Shown: positions 25,665 to 34,585 of the stretch, piece after piece
Layout of the letters: every line of letters starts with the position of its first letter
Numbering within the stretch: position 1 is the stretch's first letter
DNA from: Paenibacillus terrigena DSM 21567
GTDB taxonomy: Bacteria > Bacillota > Bacilli > Paenibacillales > Paenibacillaceae
Length of the DNA stretch: 64,000 nucleotides
Direction of reading: 5' to 3'
Assembly: GCF_000374845.1 (NCBI RefSeq)
Contig: NZ_KB895414.1
Coordinates: 248,001-312,000 of the forward strand
The notes under the pieces: generated by a model
Databases searched by the model: none
Seen by the model: only the letters and a program-made list of their open reading frames with translations
What the model was told of the DNA's origin: nothing
Made by a program: the position numbers and the translations under genes

Positions 25665-27064
25665 TGTGCTACCTCGCTTTCTCTCCGAGCATGGATTTTC
25701 CGAACGGCATTCTCTGCTGCCTCCATAATGACTTCTCCCAATGTAGGGTGAGGATGAATCGTCATCGCTAGATCTTCGACCGTTGCCCCCATCTCGATCG
25801 CTAAGGCAAGCTCCGATACGAGGGATGATGCCTCAACACCTACAAGTTGTGCCCCCCGTACAATTCCTGACGAAGCATCTGCGATGATCTTGACGAACCC
25901 TTCCGTTGCTTGCAGCGCCAATGCTCTACCGTTAATCCCGAAGGCAGATTTGCCGATGACAAAAGGAACGGCGCGTTCCTTCGCTTCTGCCTCCCCCAAG
26001 CCAACACTAGCCAATTCCGGTTCCGAGAATACGACAAGCGGAATGGCTTTGTAATCCACGACAGAAGGCTCGCCAGCGATCGCTTCAGCGGCCACCTTCG
26101 CTTCGTAGGATGCTTTATGGGCTAGTGCCGCCCCTGCCGTGATATCCCCTATCGCAAAAATATGCGGAATCGCTGTCCTGCACTGTTCATCCGTTTCAAT
26201 CAGACCTCTATTCGTGACAGGCAAGCCGATACGATCAAGACCTAATCTCCCATCCGTATTCGGTTTCCGACCGACCGTTACTAACGCATAATCCGCGCGA
26301 ATCGTATGCCGCTCTTGATTGGTGACATAGTGTAGGGTAATCGCGTCTTCCTCCTGCTCCGCCGCTACCGCCGCAGCTTCGGTGATAATCGTGATGCCAT
26401 CTGCTTTCAATTGCTTCATGACAGGCGCCGTCAGTTCCGTCTCAAACCCTGGGAGCACGCGCGCTCCGCCCTCTAGAATCGTCACTTTGGTACCAAATTT
26501 GGCATACATTTGTCCTAGCTCTATTCCGATATATCCACCGCCGACAATGATCAAGCTGTTCGGAATCTGTGACAGCGACAGTGCTTCTGTCGAGGATAGG
26601 ATACGCCCGCCGAACGGCAGGGCTTGCAGCTCAATCGGACGAGAACCTGTTGCCAGAATGGCATGCTTAAACGATATCTGTTGTACTGTTCCCGCTGACT
26701 CTACTTGAGCGGTATGTGCATCCAGTAAGTTTGCTTCCCCCTGCATAATCGCGATCCCTGCAGTCTGCAGCAAGTACTTCACCCCGCCGGACTGCTTATT
26801 TACAATCATTTGTTTGAAAGCTTGCGCCTCTTCGAAGGATGTGGATGAAATCGTATTCTTCCACTGTTGTAATTGTTGATGCCGATGCGATTCAGCAATT
26901 AATGCTTTGGACGGAATACAGCCCACATGCGTGCAGACCCCGCCAATCTGTTCTCGTTCCACAACTGCTGTCTTCATGCCAAGTTGAGCGGACCGCAGCG
27001 CCGCAACATATCCTCCCGGCCCTGATCCAATAACCAATGTGTCTACTGATACAAGCTGACTCAT
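25661..27064 (-). CDS. lpdA: Dihydrolipoyl dehydrogenase-like flavoprotein disulfide reductase
   Basis: A 467-residue FAD-dependent pyridine nucleotide disulfide oxidoreductase. It has the Rossmann motif GSGPGGYVAA (about 13-22), the redox disulfide C44-THVG-C49, a second dinucleotide motif GGGYIGIELG (about 182-191) and the C-terminal HPHPTLGE catalytic His-Glu pair. This is full length for E3. No E1/E2 or glycine-cleavage genes are near; it is coupled to an exporter adaptor and permease, so a separate redox function is likely. Bacillithiol-like or mercury-type substrates cannot be excluded. The ATG follows AGGAGG by 8 bases. Confidence 0.88.
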   Translation of the reverse strand: MSQLVSVDTLVIGSGPGGYVAALRSAQLGMKTAVVEREQIGGVCTHVGCIPSKALIAESHRHQQLQQWKNTISSTSFEEAQAFKQMIVNKQSGGVKYLLQTAGIAIMQGEANLLDAHTAQVESAGTVQQISFKHAILATGSRPIELQALPFGGRILSSTEALSLSQIPNSLIIVGGGYIGIELGQMYAKFGTKVTILEGGARVLPGFETELTAPVMKQLKADGITIITEAAAVAAEQEEDAITLHYVTNQERHTIRADYALVTVGRKPNTDGRLGLDRIGLPVTNRGLIETDEQCRTAIPHIFAIGDITAGAALAHKASYEAKVAAEAIAGEPSVVDYKAIPLVVFSEPELASVGLGEAEAKERAVPFVIGKSAFGINGRALALQATEGFVKIIADASSGIVRGAQLVGVEASSLVSELALAIEMGATVEDLAMTIHPHPTLGEVIMEAAENAVRKIHARRESEVAQ

Positions 27065-27090
27065 ACTCCATTCCTCCTAAACCCGTCTTT

Positions 27091-27130
27091 AAAATATGAT
27101 GATCATAATATATTATAATCATCATATTTT
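27091..27130. promoter_or_regulatory. 40-bp near-perfect palindrome, candidate TetR operator
   Basis: The two 13-base arms AAAATATGATGAT and ATCATCATATTTT are perfect and the inner ATAATA/TATTAT also pair, with one mismatched position in each half. It overlaps the -10 and spacer of the lpd promoter and lies between the divergent genes, so the TetR product of 27221-27787 likely binds here. Confidence 0.75.
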
Positions 27131-27141
27131 GGAATCGTCAA
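27112..27141 (-). promoter_or_regulatory. Promoter of the lpd-adaptor-permease operon
   Basis: On the minus strand TTGACG (27136-27141) and TATAAT (27112-27117) are 18 bases apart. The palindrome covers the spacer and -10, so repressor binding would block polymerase. Confidence 0.65.
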
Positions 27142-27154
27142 CATCCCCCGCCAA

Positions 27155-27183
27155 TTGACATGCTTTAATATGATAAATATAAT
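27155..27183 (+). promoter_or_regulatory. Promoter of the tetR gene
   Basis: TTGACA (27155-27160) and TATAAT (27178-27183), both full consensus, are separated by 17 bases. It lies outside the main palindrome, though a related AATATGATAAATATAATATT stretch overlaps its -10. Confidence 0.8.
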
Positions 27184-27220
27184 ATTTTAAAGCGCAATAC
27201 GAATGATTGGAGTGATTGCT

Positions 27221-27787
27221 GTGCCTTATCCGGAAGGCCATAAGATCAAAGTACGAGGCAAAATCATTGAAAGTGCTGCTCAAGCCTTTCGTACGCACGG
27301 GATACGCGACATTAGTGTTCCAGCTATTATGAAAGGCGCTGGCCTTACGCATGGCGGGTTCTATTCCCATTTTGAGAATAAAGAGCAACTGGTCGCTGAA
27401 GCCTGCCGATATGCAATCAGCGACACGATTGCCCTGCTGCAAGAAGCCGCCAATGAACGGACGAATGGGCCCAAGATCCATGCGGTCATTCAGTACTATT
27501 TGAGCCAACAGCACCGTGATCGAACGGAGATTGGATGCATTATCCCTGCCCTTTCCAGTGAAATCTCTCGAGCTTCGGAAGAAGTTCGGCACACCTTCAC
27601 CCAAGAGGTAGAACGCATGATTGATTTTCTCTCCAGTGTAGCGGAAGTCGATAAATCTACAGCCAGTGCTCTGCTCAGCTCGATGGTCGGAACGCTGTTA
27701 CTCGCCCGATCGGTTAGTGATGCCATGCTGAGTGACAGTCTCCTCACCGCGGGTAGACAGCATGCTAAAGAGCTCGTTAAGACTTGA
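27221..27787 (+). CDS. TetR/AcrR family repressor
   Basis: A 188-residue regulator with an N-terminal HTH (about 10-55; DISVPAIMKGAGLTHGGFYSHFENK is its core, here named by its ends DISVPAIM and GGFYSHF) and a helical ligand domain. It belongs to the group with a GLTHGGFY turn, as in several regulators of flavoproteins and exporters. GTG at 27221 is the preferred start because GGAG lies 8 bases before it; the ATG at 27203 precedes the site. Divergent from the lpd operon across a palindrome, so it should repress that operon and maybe itself. Confidence 0.88.
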   Translation: MPYPEGHKIKVRGKIIESAAQAFRTHGIRDISVPAIMKGAGLTHGGFYSHFENKEQLVAEACRYAISDTIALLQEAANERTNGPKIHAVIQYYLSQQHRDRTEIGCIIPALSSEISRASEEVRHTFTQEVERMIDFLSSVAEVDKSTASALLSSMVGTLLLARSVSDAMLSDSLLTAGRQHAKELVKT

Positions 27788-27846
27788 AGTATCCTTGGAT
27801 ATCGATCAAATACCCAAATGTGGCTTTATTAATTCTATTGTGGTAA

Positions 27847-27875
27847 GAAAAAACTCCAACAAGTTGTTGGAGTTT
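27847..27875 (-). terminator. Terminator of the former dehydrogenase gene
   Basis: Arms 27851-27860 and 27866-27875 form a 10-bp stem AAACTCCAAC/GTTGGAGTTT, with a T run on the minus strand. It fits the end of the TarJ-like relic. It may also weakly stop tetR transcription. Confidence 0.75.
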
Positions 27876-27879
27876 GATC

Positions 27880-28137
27880 GAGTCAGAGCAGCTTCCATTG
27901 CGCCAGCGAAGTCGTCTGCCTGGCTCACCAAAGTATACGTATCCGAAAAGCAGACGCCTCAATGTTGCCTGACAATCCTGCACCTTCATAACCTTCAACA
28001 CTTCTCTGAAATCCCGGTCCGCGCTGCGGCTTCTGCCACAGATCGTGATCCCCTTCTCAAGCACATCCCGTGTATTAATAGGAACACGTTCCTCACTAAC
28101 TCCCATCGCGATCAAGTGACCGCCTGTCGTTTCTTGC
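27880..28137 (-). pseudogene. Relic of a TarJ-like medium-chain dehydrogenase (C-terminal third)
   Basis: The minus strand encodes GGHLIAMGVSEERVPINTRD, VLEKGITICGRSRSADRDF and, in another frame after a frameshift near 27930, DDFAGAMEAALTR. This matches the C-terminal part of zinc-dependent ribulose-5-phosphate reductases (TarJ/YwtF type) in order. The 5' two thirds are missing and the frame is broken, so no enzyme is made. An intact terminator follows at 27847-27875. Confidence 0.75.
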
Positions 28138-28250
28138 AAATTTATTTTACTAGAAGTATAATAGCAAGTCTGAGTGACCGAAATTCACAATTAGTTCTGT
28201 AGTTCTAGAACCTGTTCGTAATCGCCTCTTTGCAGAAAGGAGGAATCCGT

Positions 28251-28844
28251 ATGATCGTAGATCGAAGAACAAGGATTATAGAGGCAGCAACACAGTCATT
28301 TTCATTATATGGTTATAAGGGCAGCACAATGGATCAGATTGCGAGACTTGCTCATGTGGGCAAGGGGACGATTTATCGTTTTTTCCCAACGAAAGAAGAG
28401 CTGCTGGAAGCCATTATGGATAGATTCATTCAAGACATACTGGAGGTTGCACAGTCATCCGTTCAGGCAGGGAGAACCTTCACAGAGAACTTGCACCGTA
28501 CTCTGCACAATGTGTTGGAATTCCGATCCAAGCATGAGATGATGGTTATTCTCTCACACGAGATGCGGGAGATGGGGACCGAGATTGTGATGTCTGAGAT
28601 GAGCAAGGTGGAAGATGCGCTTCAGCACTTTGTGAAAGAGCAGGTAGAACTAGCTATTGATTCAGGCGAGCTGCAGAGTTGTGATGCCGAGCTGACTGCT
28701 TTCCTATTTATTAAGACCTACGCAGCGCTTGTAGTGGAATGGCCGAAGCGTGCGAAGGCTATCCATCAGGATCAAATTCCTCATTTGCTTGAATTCTATT
28801 TGCTGAATGGGGCAGCTCAGAAGGGGATTGCTAGAATTGGATAA
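28251..28844 (+). CDS. TetR/AcrR family regulator (YhgD type)
   Basis: A 197-residue TetR protein with HTH residues about 10-55 (STMDQIARLAHVGKGTIYRF). In Bacillus the regulator YhgD adjoins yhgE; here too the next gene is a YhgE/Pip protein 39 bases downstream, so it probably regulates that gene. The ATG at 28251 follows AAAGGAGG by 7 bases; the earlier ATG at 28230 precedes the site. No operator palindrome was recognised. Confidence 0.85.
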   Translation: MIVDRRTRIIEAATQSFSLYGYKGSTMDQIARLAHVGKGTIYRFFPTKEELLEAIMDRFIQDILEVAQSSVQAGRTFTENLHRTLHNVLEFRSKHEMMVILSHEMREMGTEIVMSEMSKVEDALQHFVKEQVELAIDSGELQSCDAELTAFLFIKTYAALVVEWPKRAKAIHQDQIPHLLEFYLLNGAAQKGIARIG

Positions 28845-28883
28845 CGCATTTCATATTATAAGTAGAACGGTGGTGGCAGTGGG

Positions 28884-31883
28884 ATGAAGAACATCTTACA
28901 CATTTATAAAACGGATCTTCGCAACATTATTACAAATCCTGCTGCAATTATTGTTATTTTAGCAGTAGTGATCCTGCCCTCCCTATATGCATGGTTCAAC
29001 ATTCTCCCATCATGGGATCCGTACTCCAATACGAAGGATGTATCGGTTGCGGTTGCGAACTTGGATAAAGGTACCAAGGTAGAAGGCAAGGATCTTGATG
29101 TTGGGGCAAAGGTTATCGAACAGTTAAAGGAAAATAAGAAGTTAGGTTGGAGATTTGTTACGAAGGATGAGGCAATCAAAGGGGTTAATCATGGCGATTA
29201 TTATGCAGCCATTATTATCCCAGAGGATTTCTCTGAGAAGATCTCTTCCGTCATCTCTGATCATCCGGAGAAGGCACAGCTTGATTATTATATCAATGAA
29301 AAGATTAACGCGATCTCGCCGAAGGTCGCTGGGGCAGGAGCCTCGACGCTGGTGTCGAACATTAGCAGCAACTTCGTAGAAACGGCGAACAAAGCGATAT
29401 TCGATATTTTCAATGATGTCGGCCTTCAGCTTGAAACGAATGAGCCGGACATTAAGAAGCTAAGAGATAACATCTTCAAATTGGATGAGAAGCTGCCGGA
29501 GATCGAGAAGCTGATGAAGACAGGCCAAGTCGATATTATCAAGGCGAAGGACTTCATTAGCAAGGCAGAGTCTGCCATTCGTGTCATCAAGCGCTACGAG
29601 AACCGACCGGATTCGGTAATTACAGATGCAGAGAATTTGCTCGATAAGGGCAGTGATTCTTTCCATAAGGAAGTACCAGTTGTCAAAGACAATCTGCGGA
29701 AGCTTCAGGGTGCCGTAACGGATACATCGAATGTCGTGGAGAATATCATGAACTCTGACTTCGATCTTGGCAAGGTAGAGACAGAGCTGGCCAAGAAGAG
29801 CGTCGAAGTGGAGTCAGGGATGAATTCCTTACAGCGTCTCATTACGACAGTTGAAGATGTAGATCGGAATTTGAAAAATAATGGTCTGTTCGATAATGTG
29901 CTCACGTCCTTGACTGATGCGAAACGGGGCGCGGAGGATCTGAAGACGCGTCTGGATGAAGCACAAAAAACAGTTGAGTCTGCAAAATCGATTGCGGATG
30001 ATAAGCTGAGGGATATTCGCAATAAGGCAATCGAAGTCAACTCGATTCTGGATAAAGCCAGAACAAGCTTGAATTCACAGATTGCGCCGACAGTATCAAA
30101 GGCGTTCGATGATGCAGAACGATTAGGCAAGACGTACCGAGAGCATCTCGGTCAGCTGCAAGAAAAGGTTGATCGCGTCAACAAGCTTATTCAGGGTAGT
30201 GAGACAGATGCGTCACTAACCGAAAAGCTGAATGCAGCTGTCGAGGATATGACGAATCAGTTGAAGCTCACATTAGGCTCCTTAGAGAAGTATAAGGATC
30301 AGCTGAATAAGCTGGCCCAAGTGACAGGTATAGACACTGATCTGTTGATTACTCAATTGAAGGGCATGGAGACGAAGCTCACACTGCTGCAGGAGCGATT
30401 GGCTGGCGGCAAACAGATTGGCGCAGAAGCGGCAGCAAGGGCAAGTGAGGTCGTTGCTCAGCTCATTAGCGATTATGATAATGGAATTAAACCAAAATTC
30501 CATACGATCCGCGGGGATATGGAGGCATTGAATCGTGATGCTTTGAAGATGATCGATAAGATGCAGGCAAGCACTAACAATGTCATCGTAATGACAGATA
30601 AGATCATGAACCGGAATACGGCGAACAAGGTAATTGATCAAATCAATAATGCACAGAAGCACATCAGTAACGGTCAGAATCTAGCGGATAAGCTTATCAC
30701 CTCCACTGAGAAAATGAAGCAAACGGTAGATGATGGTGCTATTACAGACATTGTCGATAGTATGTATAAGGTAAAAGGGAAACTGGCCGATTTGTCGGAT
30801 ATGCTGAAGCGTGCAAGTGAAGCGGCCGGCAAGGCGAATCAACCGACGAAGGATGCGCTGCAAAAGATATATGATTCCACGAAGGATACGAGCGCGTCAA
30901 TCGATAGAGTAATCGGGAAGATCGATTCGGATGTTGTCCCTGCCTTCGACAAGGGTGTCAGAGATTCCCGCAAAGGCTTGGACTTCATCAAGAATGTGAA
31001 AAAAGAAGTATTCTCGATGATTCCAGAAGTCGAGGCTTCACTGGCTGATGTGAAGGGCAAGATTCACACTGGGGACGTGGGACTGGATGAATTCAGTGAT
31101 AAGTTCCCAGAAATCAAAAAGAAAGTGAAAGACATTGCATCCAAAATCCGCGAATTGGAAGCGAAAGGTAATCTGGATCAAGTCATTGATTTGCTTCGTA
31201 AGGATGCGGCTAAGGAAAGCCAGTTCTTCGCGGAGCCGGTATTGCTTAATCAGCATGAACTGTTCCCTGTACCGAACTACGGTTCAGCGATGTCACCGTT
31301 CTTCACGACATTGGCATTGTGGGTCGGCGGCTTGCTGCTCATCTCCATGCTGATTGTAGACATCGAGAACAAGCATGACTATAAGAGCTACCAAGTGTAC
31401 TTCGGACGTTGGCTGACCTTTGTGACGATCGGTATAAGTCAGAGTATGATCGTGACACTGGGTGACATGTTCCTGCTCAAAACATATGTCGTTCACAAGT
31501 TCTGGTTCTTCGCGTTCGGGATTTTCATCAGTATCATATTCGTCAGCATCGTCTATACGTTGGTATCGGTATTCGGTAATGTAGGTAAGGCGTTGTCCAT
31601 TGTATTGCTTGTGTTCCAATTGGCGGCCTCTGGTGGTACATTCCCGATTCAAATGACGCCGAAGTTCTTCCAGCAGCTGAACCCGTTCCTGCCGTTCACA
31701 CATGCGATAGGCATTATGCGTGAGGCAGTGGGGGGAATACTATGGGATGTTGTGACGAAGCATGTACTTATCCTGTTGATCTATATCGGAATTGCCTTTG
31801 TACTTGGTATAGGCTTGAAGAAGACAATTAATAAGAACAGCGATAAGTTCTTGAAGAAAGCGAAGCAAAGTAAGCTGTTGTAG
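28884..31883 (+). CDS. yhgE: YhgE/Pip family membrane protein (ABC-2-type fold)
   Basis: A 999-residue membrane protein with one N-terminal helix (about 15-37), a conserved extracellular VAVANLDKGTKVEGK region, a very long heptad-rich middle (about 190-770) that should form coiled coils outside the cell, and five C-terminal membrane helices (about 800-985). This matches the YhgE/Pip (phage infection protein) and ESX-associated EsaA-like group. The coiled-coil region is longer than in B. subtilis YhgE (about 775 residues). The function in Bacillus concerns membrane/phage or lipid export and is unsettled. Start ATG 28884 has only a weak AGTGGG site. Confidence 0.85.
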   Translation: MKNILHIYKTDLRNIITNPAAIIVILAVVILPSLYAWFNILPSWDPYSNTKDVSVAVANLDKGTKVEGKDLDVGAKVIEQLKENKKLGWRFVTKDEAIKGVNHGDYYAAIIIPEDFSEKISSVISDHPEKAQLDYYINEKINAISPKVAGAGASTLVSNISSNFVETANKAIFDIFNDVGLQLETNEPDIKKLRDNIFKLDEKLPEIEKLMKTGQVDIIKAKDFISKAESAIRVIKRYENRPDSVITDAENLLDKGSDSFHKEVPVVKDNLRKLQGAVTDTSNVVENIMNSDFDLGKVETELAKKSVEVESGMNSLQRLITTVEDVDRNLKNNGLFDNVLTSLTDAKRGAEDLKTRLDEAQKTVESAKSIADDKLRDIRNKAIEVNSILDKARTSLNSQIAPTVSKAFDDAERLGKTYREHLGQLQEKVDRVNKLIQGSETDASLTEKLNAAVEDMTNQLKLTLGSLEKYKDQLNKLAQVTGIDTDLLITQLKGMETKLTLLQERLAGGKQIGAEAAARASEVVAQLISDYDNGIKPKFHTIRGDMEALNRDALKMIDKMQASTNNVIVMTDKIMNRNTANKVIDQINNAQKHISNGQNLADKLITSTEKMKQTVDDGAITDIVDSMYKVKGKLADLSDMLKRASEAAGKANQPTKDALQKIYDSTKDTSASIDRVIGKIDSDVVPAFDKGVRDSRKGLDFIKNVKKEVFSMIPEVEASLADVKGKIHTGDVGLDEFSDKFPEIKKKVKDIASKIRELEAKGNLDQVIDLLRKDAAKESQFFAEPVLLNQHELFPVPNYGSAMSPFFTTLALWVGGLLLISMLIVDIENKHDYKSYQVYFGRWLTFVTIGISQSMIVTLGDMFLLKTYVVHKFWFFAFGIFISIIFVSIVYTLVSVFGNVGKALSIVLLVFQLAASGGTFPIQMTPKFFQQLNPFLPFTHAIGIMREAVGGILWDVVTKHVLILLIYIGIAFVLGIGLKKTINKNSDKFLKKAKQSKLL

Positions 31884-31983
31884 GTTTGTAGATTTGCAGG
31901 CGAATAGACTTGTAGAGGAACAGCAAGAGGTTTTATTAAGATAATAATAGCGTATTATGCAATCATCATATGGTTATATAAAA

Positions 31984-32049
31984 AATCGCTGCCTGGATTA
32001 TCAGGCAGCGATTCAGACTGTCGACAAAGTACCGTCGATAGTCTTTTTT
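31984..32049 (+). terminator. Tandem hairpins after yhgE, second with U tract
   Basis: A perfect 12-bp stem (31984-31995 with 32002-32013) is followed by an 11-bp stem with one wobble pair (32015-32025 with 32034-32044) and six T. The second stem contains TGTCGAC, a sequence common near the ends of IS1182-like elements, and transposase relics follow, so the pair may derive from an insertion-sequence end. Confidence 0.7.
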
Positions 32050-32097
32050 ATGTCTCCTCGGTTTATCAAATCACCGCGTTAATATGATACAATAATA

Positions 32098-32234
32098 ACC
32101 AATGTCGCCTACCGCTGGTTCATTGGCTACAAGGAATGTGTTGGGAAGCCAACCGCCATAGCAGTTGACGCAGGCTACAAAACACCATACATATAAGCAT
32201 ATTGGATGAGAAGATTCGCCCTGTCATGCCTTGA
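32098..32234 (+). pseudogene. IS1182-like transposase relic
   Basis: The plus strand encodes TNVAYRWFIGY and then, after an internal deletion, VDAGYKTPYI, a stop and a frameshift to ISILDEKIRPVMP. These are in the order of the conserved AYRWFLGY and ADAGYKTPAIAK...RPVMPY segments of IS1182-family transposases. Only about 45 codons remain, so the element is long dead. Confidence 0.7.
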
Positions 32235-32257
32235 GATGGACGACTTTGAGAGGAATT

Positions 32258-33129
32258 GGCAAAGTGTCTATCCAGGCGATGCTAGTTTTTGCTGCAATGA
32301 ACCTCAAAAAAATGGCGACCTGGCTTTGGAAGGCAGGTCACGTCTCTTCGGATCAGTCAACCCTCGATTACAGCCCAAGTGAAAAAACTCGAACGAGGGA
32401 TGGCACTGACGGAAGCTGGAGAACAAATGGCACTCCTCGCCAAAAGACTGTTTGCTGTCGAAGAGCAAATCGGGCAGTTTACGCAAGACTACTTGCACGG
32501 CACCACGGGTCATATTCGATTAGCGGCTACATATTTGCCTGCCCATTTCCTCATTCCAACTTGGATTGCAAAATTCAAACAAAGCTACGAGCATGTCGAA
32601 ATGACCATTATTACGACCAATTCAACAGAAGCAGCTACTGAACGTCGAGGTGGATATTGCTATTTATGGCGGGCTGCCAGAAGCTTATCCTGATACCATT
32701 CAGACCGAGGAGTTATTTCAAGATGAATTATGGTTCGTTGTAGCCCCCCACCATCGCTACGCCAACCAGCGCGTGTCGCTTGAGGAGATGATGAAGGAAC
32801 CGTTCGTCATGCGGGAAGAAGGAAGCTCGACACGCGAGAGATTACTGGCGCTCTGCCGCACTTATAACACTACAGCCCCGCAGATTCCCCTGCAATTTAA
32901 TGGATTGCACGAAGCGATTACCGCCGTCATTGCCGGATACGGCGCGAACTTCGTGTCGTCGATCGTCGTCCGTGAATATGTCGAGCGTGGCGAGCTGTGC
33001 CGTGTGTATGTAGAGGCCATCCATTTGCAGAATACGATTGCCATTTGCACGCGTAAGAATGAGCCGCTATCTGCTGCAGCAACAAACCTGATTCAGAGAA
33101 TTCGTCAGAATCCCATTCCATCATCGTAA
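32258..33129 (+). pseudogene. Broken LysR-family regulator gene
   Basis: Three frames together encode a LysR protein. The HTH start is degraded (LVFAAMNLKKMA, then SLRISQPSITAQVKKLE in another frame), a short deletion follows before MALTEAGEQMALLAKRLFAV, and a frameshift near 32640 switches to NVEVDIAIYGGLPEAYP and the rest of the effector domain, which is intact to the stop at 33129. At least two frameshifts and one deletion show it is a pseudogene. The neighbouring IS relic may explain the damage. Confidence 0.8.
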
Positions 33130-33159
33130 ACGCAAAAAAACGCTGCTGAGCGAAACCAC

Positions 33160-33191
33160 AAAAAACCCCACCAGCCGCAGCTCATGGGGTT
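33160..33191 (-). terminator. Terminator of the YitT-family gene
   Basis: AACCCCA/TGGGGTT arms (33164-33170, 33185-33191) with a T run on the minus strand directly after the 33202 stop. Confidence 0.85.
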
Positions 33192-33201
33192 ATAACATGA
33201 A

Positions 33202-34038
33202 TTATTTCGATATATCTAAGAATCCTTCGCCAAACACATCACGAACGTCATGAATGGTAATAAATGCATCTTTATCCGTCGCTCTAACGATTTTCTTAAG
33301 TGTAGAAACTTCCTGCTTACTAATGACGATATAGAGGATTTCTTTCGGTGTTTTCGTATAATAACCATGTCCAGATAGTACCGTAACGCCTCGATCCATC
33401 ACGACATTCACTTGCTCAGCAATTTTATCCTGCTCATTGGAAATGATGGTGACTGCTTTCTTCGGATTAAGCCCTTCGATAATAAACTCCATGACCTTCG
33501 TCCCTACGAAGAGCAGCACGATCGTAAACATAAGCTTCTCGGCGCCAATAATGAAATAAGAAGAAAAAGCCACAATCAAATCGAAGAATAATAACGCGTA
33601 GCTAACACTCCAGTCCAAATACTTATTCGCAATTCTTGCGAGGATCACCGTCCCTGCCGTGGTTCCTCCAACGCGAACGATTAAGCCGATCCCAACGCCA
33701 GCAAAGACCCCGCCGAAAATCGCATTGATCATCAGTTCATTCGAAGCAATACTCCAGCTCTCCGTTAAATGAAGGAATAAGGAATTACAGAGGACAGCGA
33801 TAATTGTATAATAAGTGGTCGTCTTGTCCAGAAACTTATAACCCACCACCAGCAATATAGCATTGAATATTAGATTAACGAGTCCAGGCGACCACTGGAA
33901 AAGATAGTAGAGGATGATCGTAATCCCTGTGACGCCCCCTTCACCGAGCTCATTAGGAATGACGAACAGATTCACCGCTAATGCAAAAATAAAAGCACCG
34001 AGCATAATAAATAGAATGTCTGCTAACCTTTTTTTCAC
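33202..34038 (-). CDS. YitT family membrane protein (DUF161/DUF2179)
   Basis: A membrane protein of about 278 residues with six N-terminal helices (about 5-185), containing GEGGVTGITI and GGTTAGTVILARI, and a C-terminal cytoplasmic DUF2179 domain (about 195-275). This is the YitT/YvjA family, of unknown transport role. Two GTG codons could start it; the one at 34038 lies 7 bases after TGAGGT and is preferred to 34047. It stands alone with its own terminator. Confidence 0.9.
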   Translation of the reverse strand: MKKRLADILFIMLGAFIFALAVNLFVIPNELGEGGVTGITIILYYLFQWSPGLVNLIFNAILLVVGYKFLDKTTTYYTIIAVLCNSLFLHLTESWSIASNELMINAIFGGVFAGVGIGLIVRVGGTTAGTVILARIANKYLDWSVSYALLFFDLIVAFSSYFIIGAEKLMFTIVLLFVGTKVMEFIIEGLNPKKAVTIISNEQDKIAEQVNVVMDRGVTVLSGHGYYTKTPKEILYIVISKQEVSTLKKIVRATDKDAFITIHDVRDVFGEGFLDISK

Positions 34039-34139
34039 CGATTTCACCTCATATGATGTCTAAAAATAACAACGCCTGTCCACAATCCGAATATTATAGC
34101 TTAAAACAACAATTTTAGCCAACAACAATCCTGTCATAC

Positions 34140-34164
34140 AAAAAGAGCCACATCCATGGATGTG
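34140..34164 (-). terminator. Terminator of the small unknown gene
   Basis: The perfect palindrome CACATCCATGGATGTG (34149-34164) is followed by a T run on the minus strand and sits 32 bases after the stop at 34197. Confidence 0.8.
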
Positions 34165-34196
34165 ACCCTATAATCGATTATCCAAAATCCATACAA

Positions 34197-34442
34197 TTAA
34201 TGAATATTCGTTAATTGTATCCCTGCAACAACATCTCTAAATCCTGGCTCGTTAAAATGAATGACCTTAATCGTGCCTGTTTGTTCTAATTCATACAGCT
34301 TGATCTTAATATCGTACTTCCGTCCCAAATCGTGGTGCGATAAAGATTCATAAATTTCTGGAAAACAAATGAGTACCCCATGATCCCGGTCTTGCTGACA
34401 AGGCAGCGTGTGTAACACTTCTAGAATTTGATCATGATTCAT
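34197..34442 (-). CDS. Small protein of unknown function, 81 residues
   Basis: This reading frame is not recognised. It is supported by a good GAGAGGGG site 8 bases before the ATG at 34442 and by its own downstream terminator. The protein has no signal peptide or membrane segment; its middle, ESLSHHDLGRKYDIKIKLYE, could be a small mixed alpha/beta or winged-helix fold. It is flanked by the YitT gene and a relic, with no obvious partner. Confidence 0.65.
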   Translation of the reverse strand: MNHDQILEVLHTLPCQQDRDHGVLICFPEIYESLSHHDLGRKYDIKIKLYELEQTGTIKVIHFNEPGFRDVVAGIQLTNIH

Positions 34443-34585
34443 TTGGAATTCCCCTCTCTGAGTAGAATGCCTTAGACACCTTCATTTTAACAGCTAATGG
34501 TAACGCTTACAGTGATATAACTCATACCCTATAAAATACTTAAGCCAATCGCCTCTTCAATAGAAGAGAGACTGGCTTCAAGCAG

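Noticed and set aside
27732-28202. 156-codon plus-strand frame after tetR
   Set aside because: It is antisense to the TarJ-like relic and shows no domain.
31293-31703. 136-codon minus-strand frame within yhgE
   Set aside because: Opposite to conserved membrane helices of the plus-strand protein.
34541-34578. Hairpin with AAGCCA and TGGCTT arms
   Set aside because: Possible terminator, but no T tract and no clear gene ending before it; not listed as a feature.
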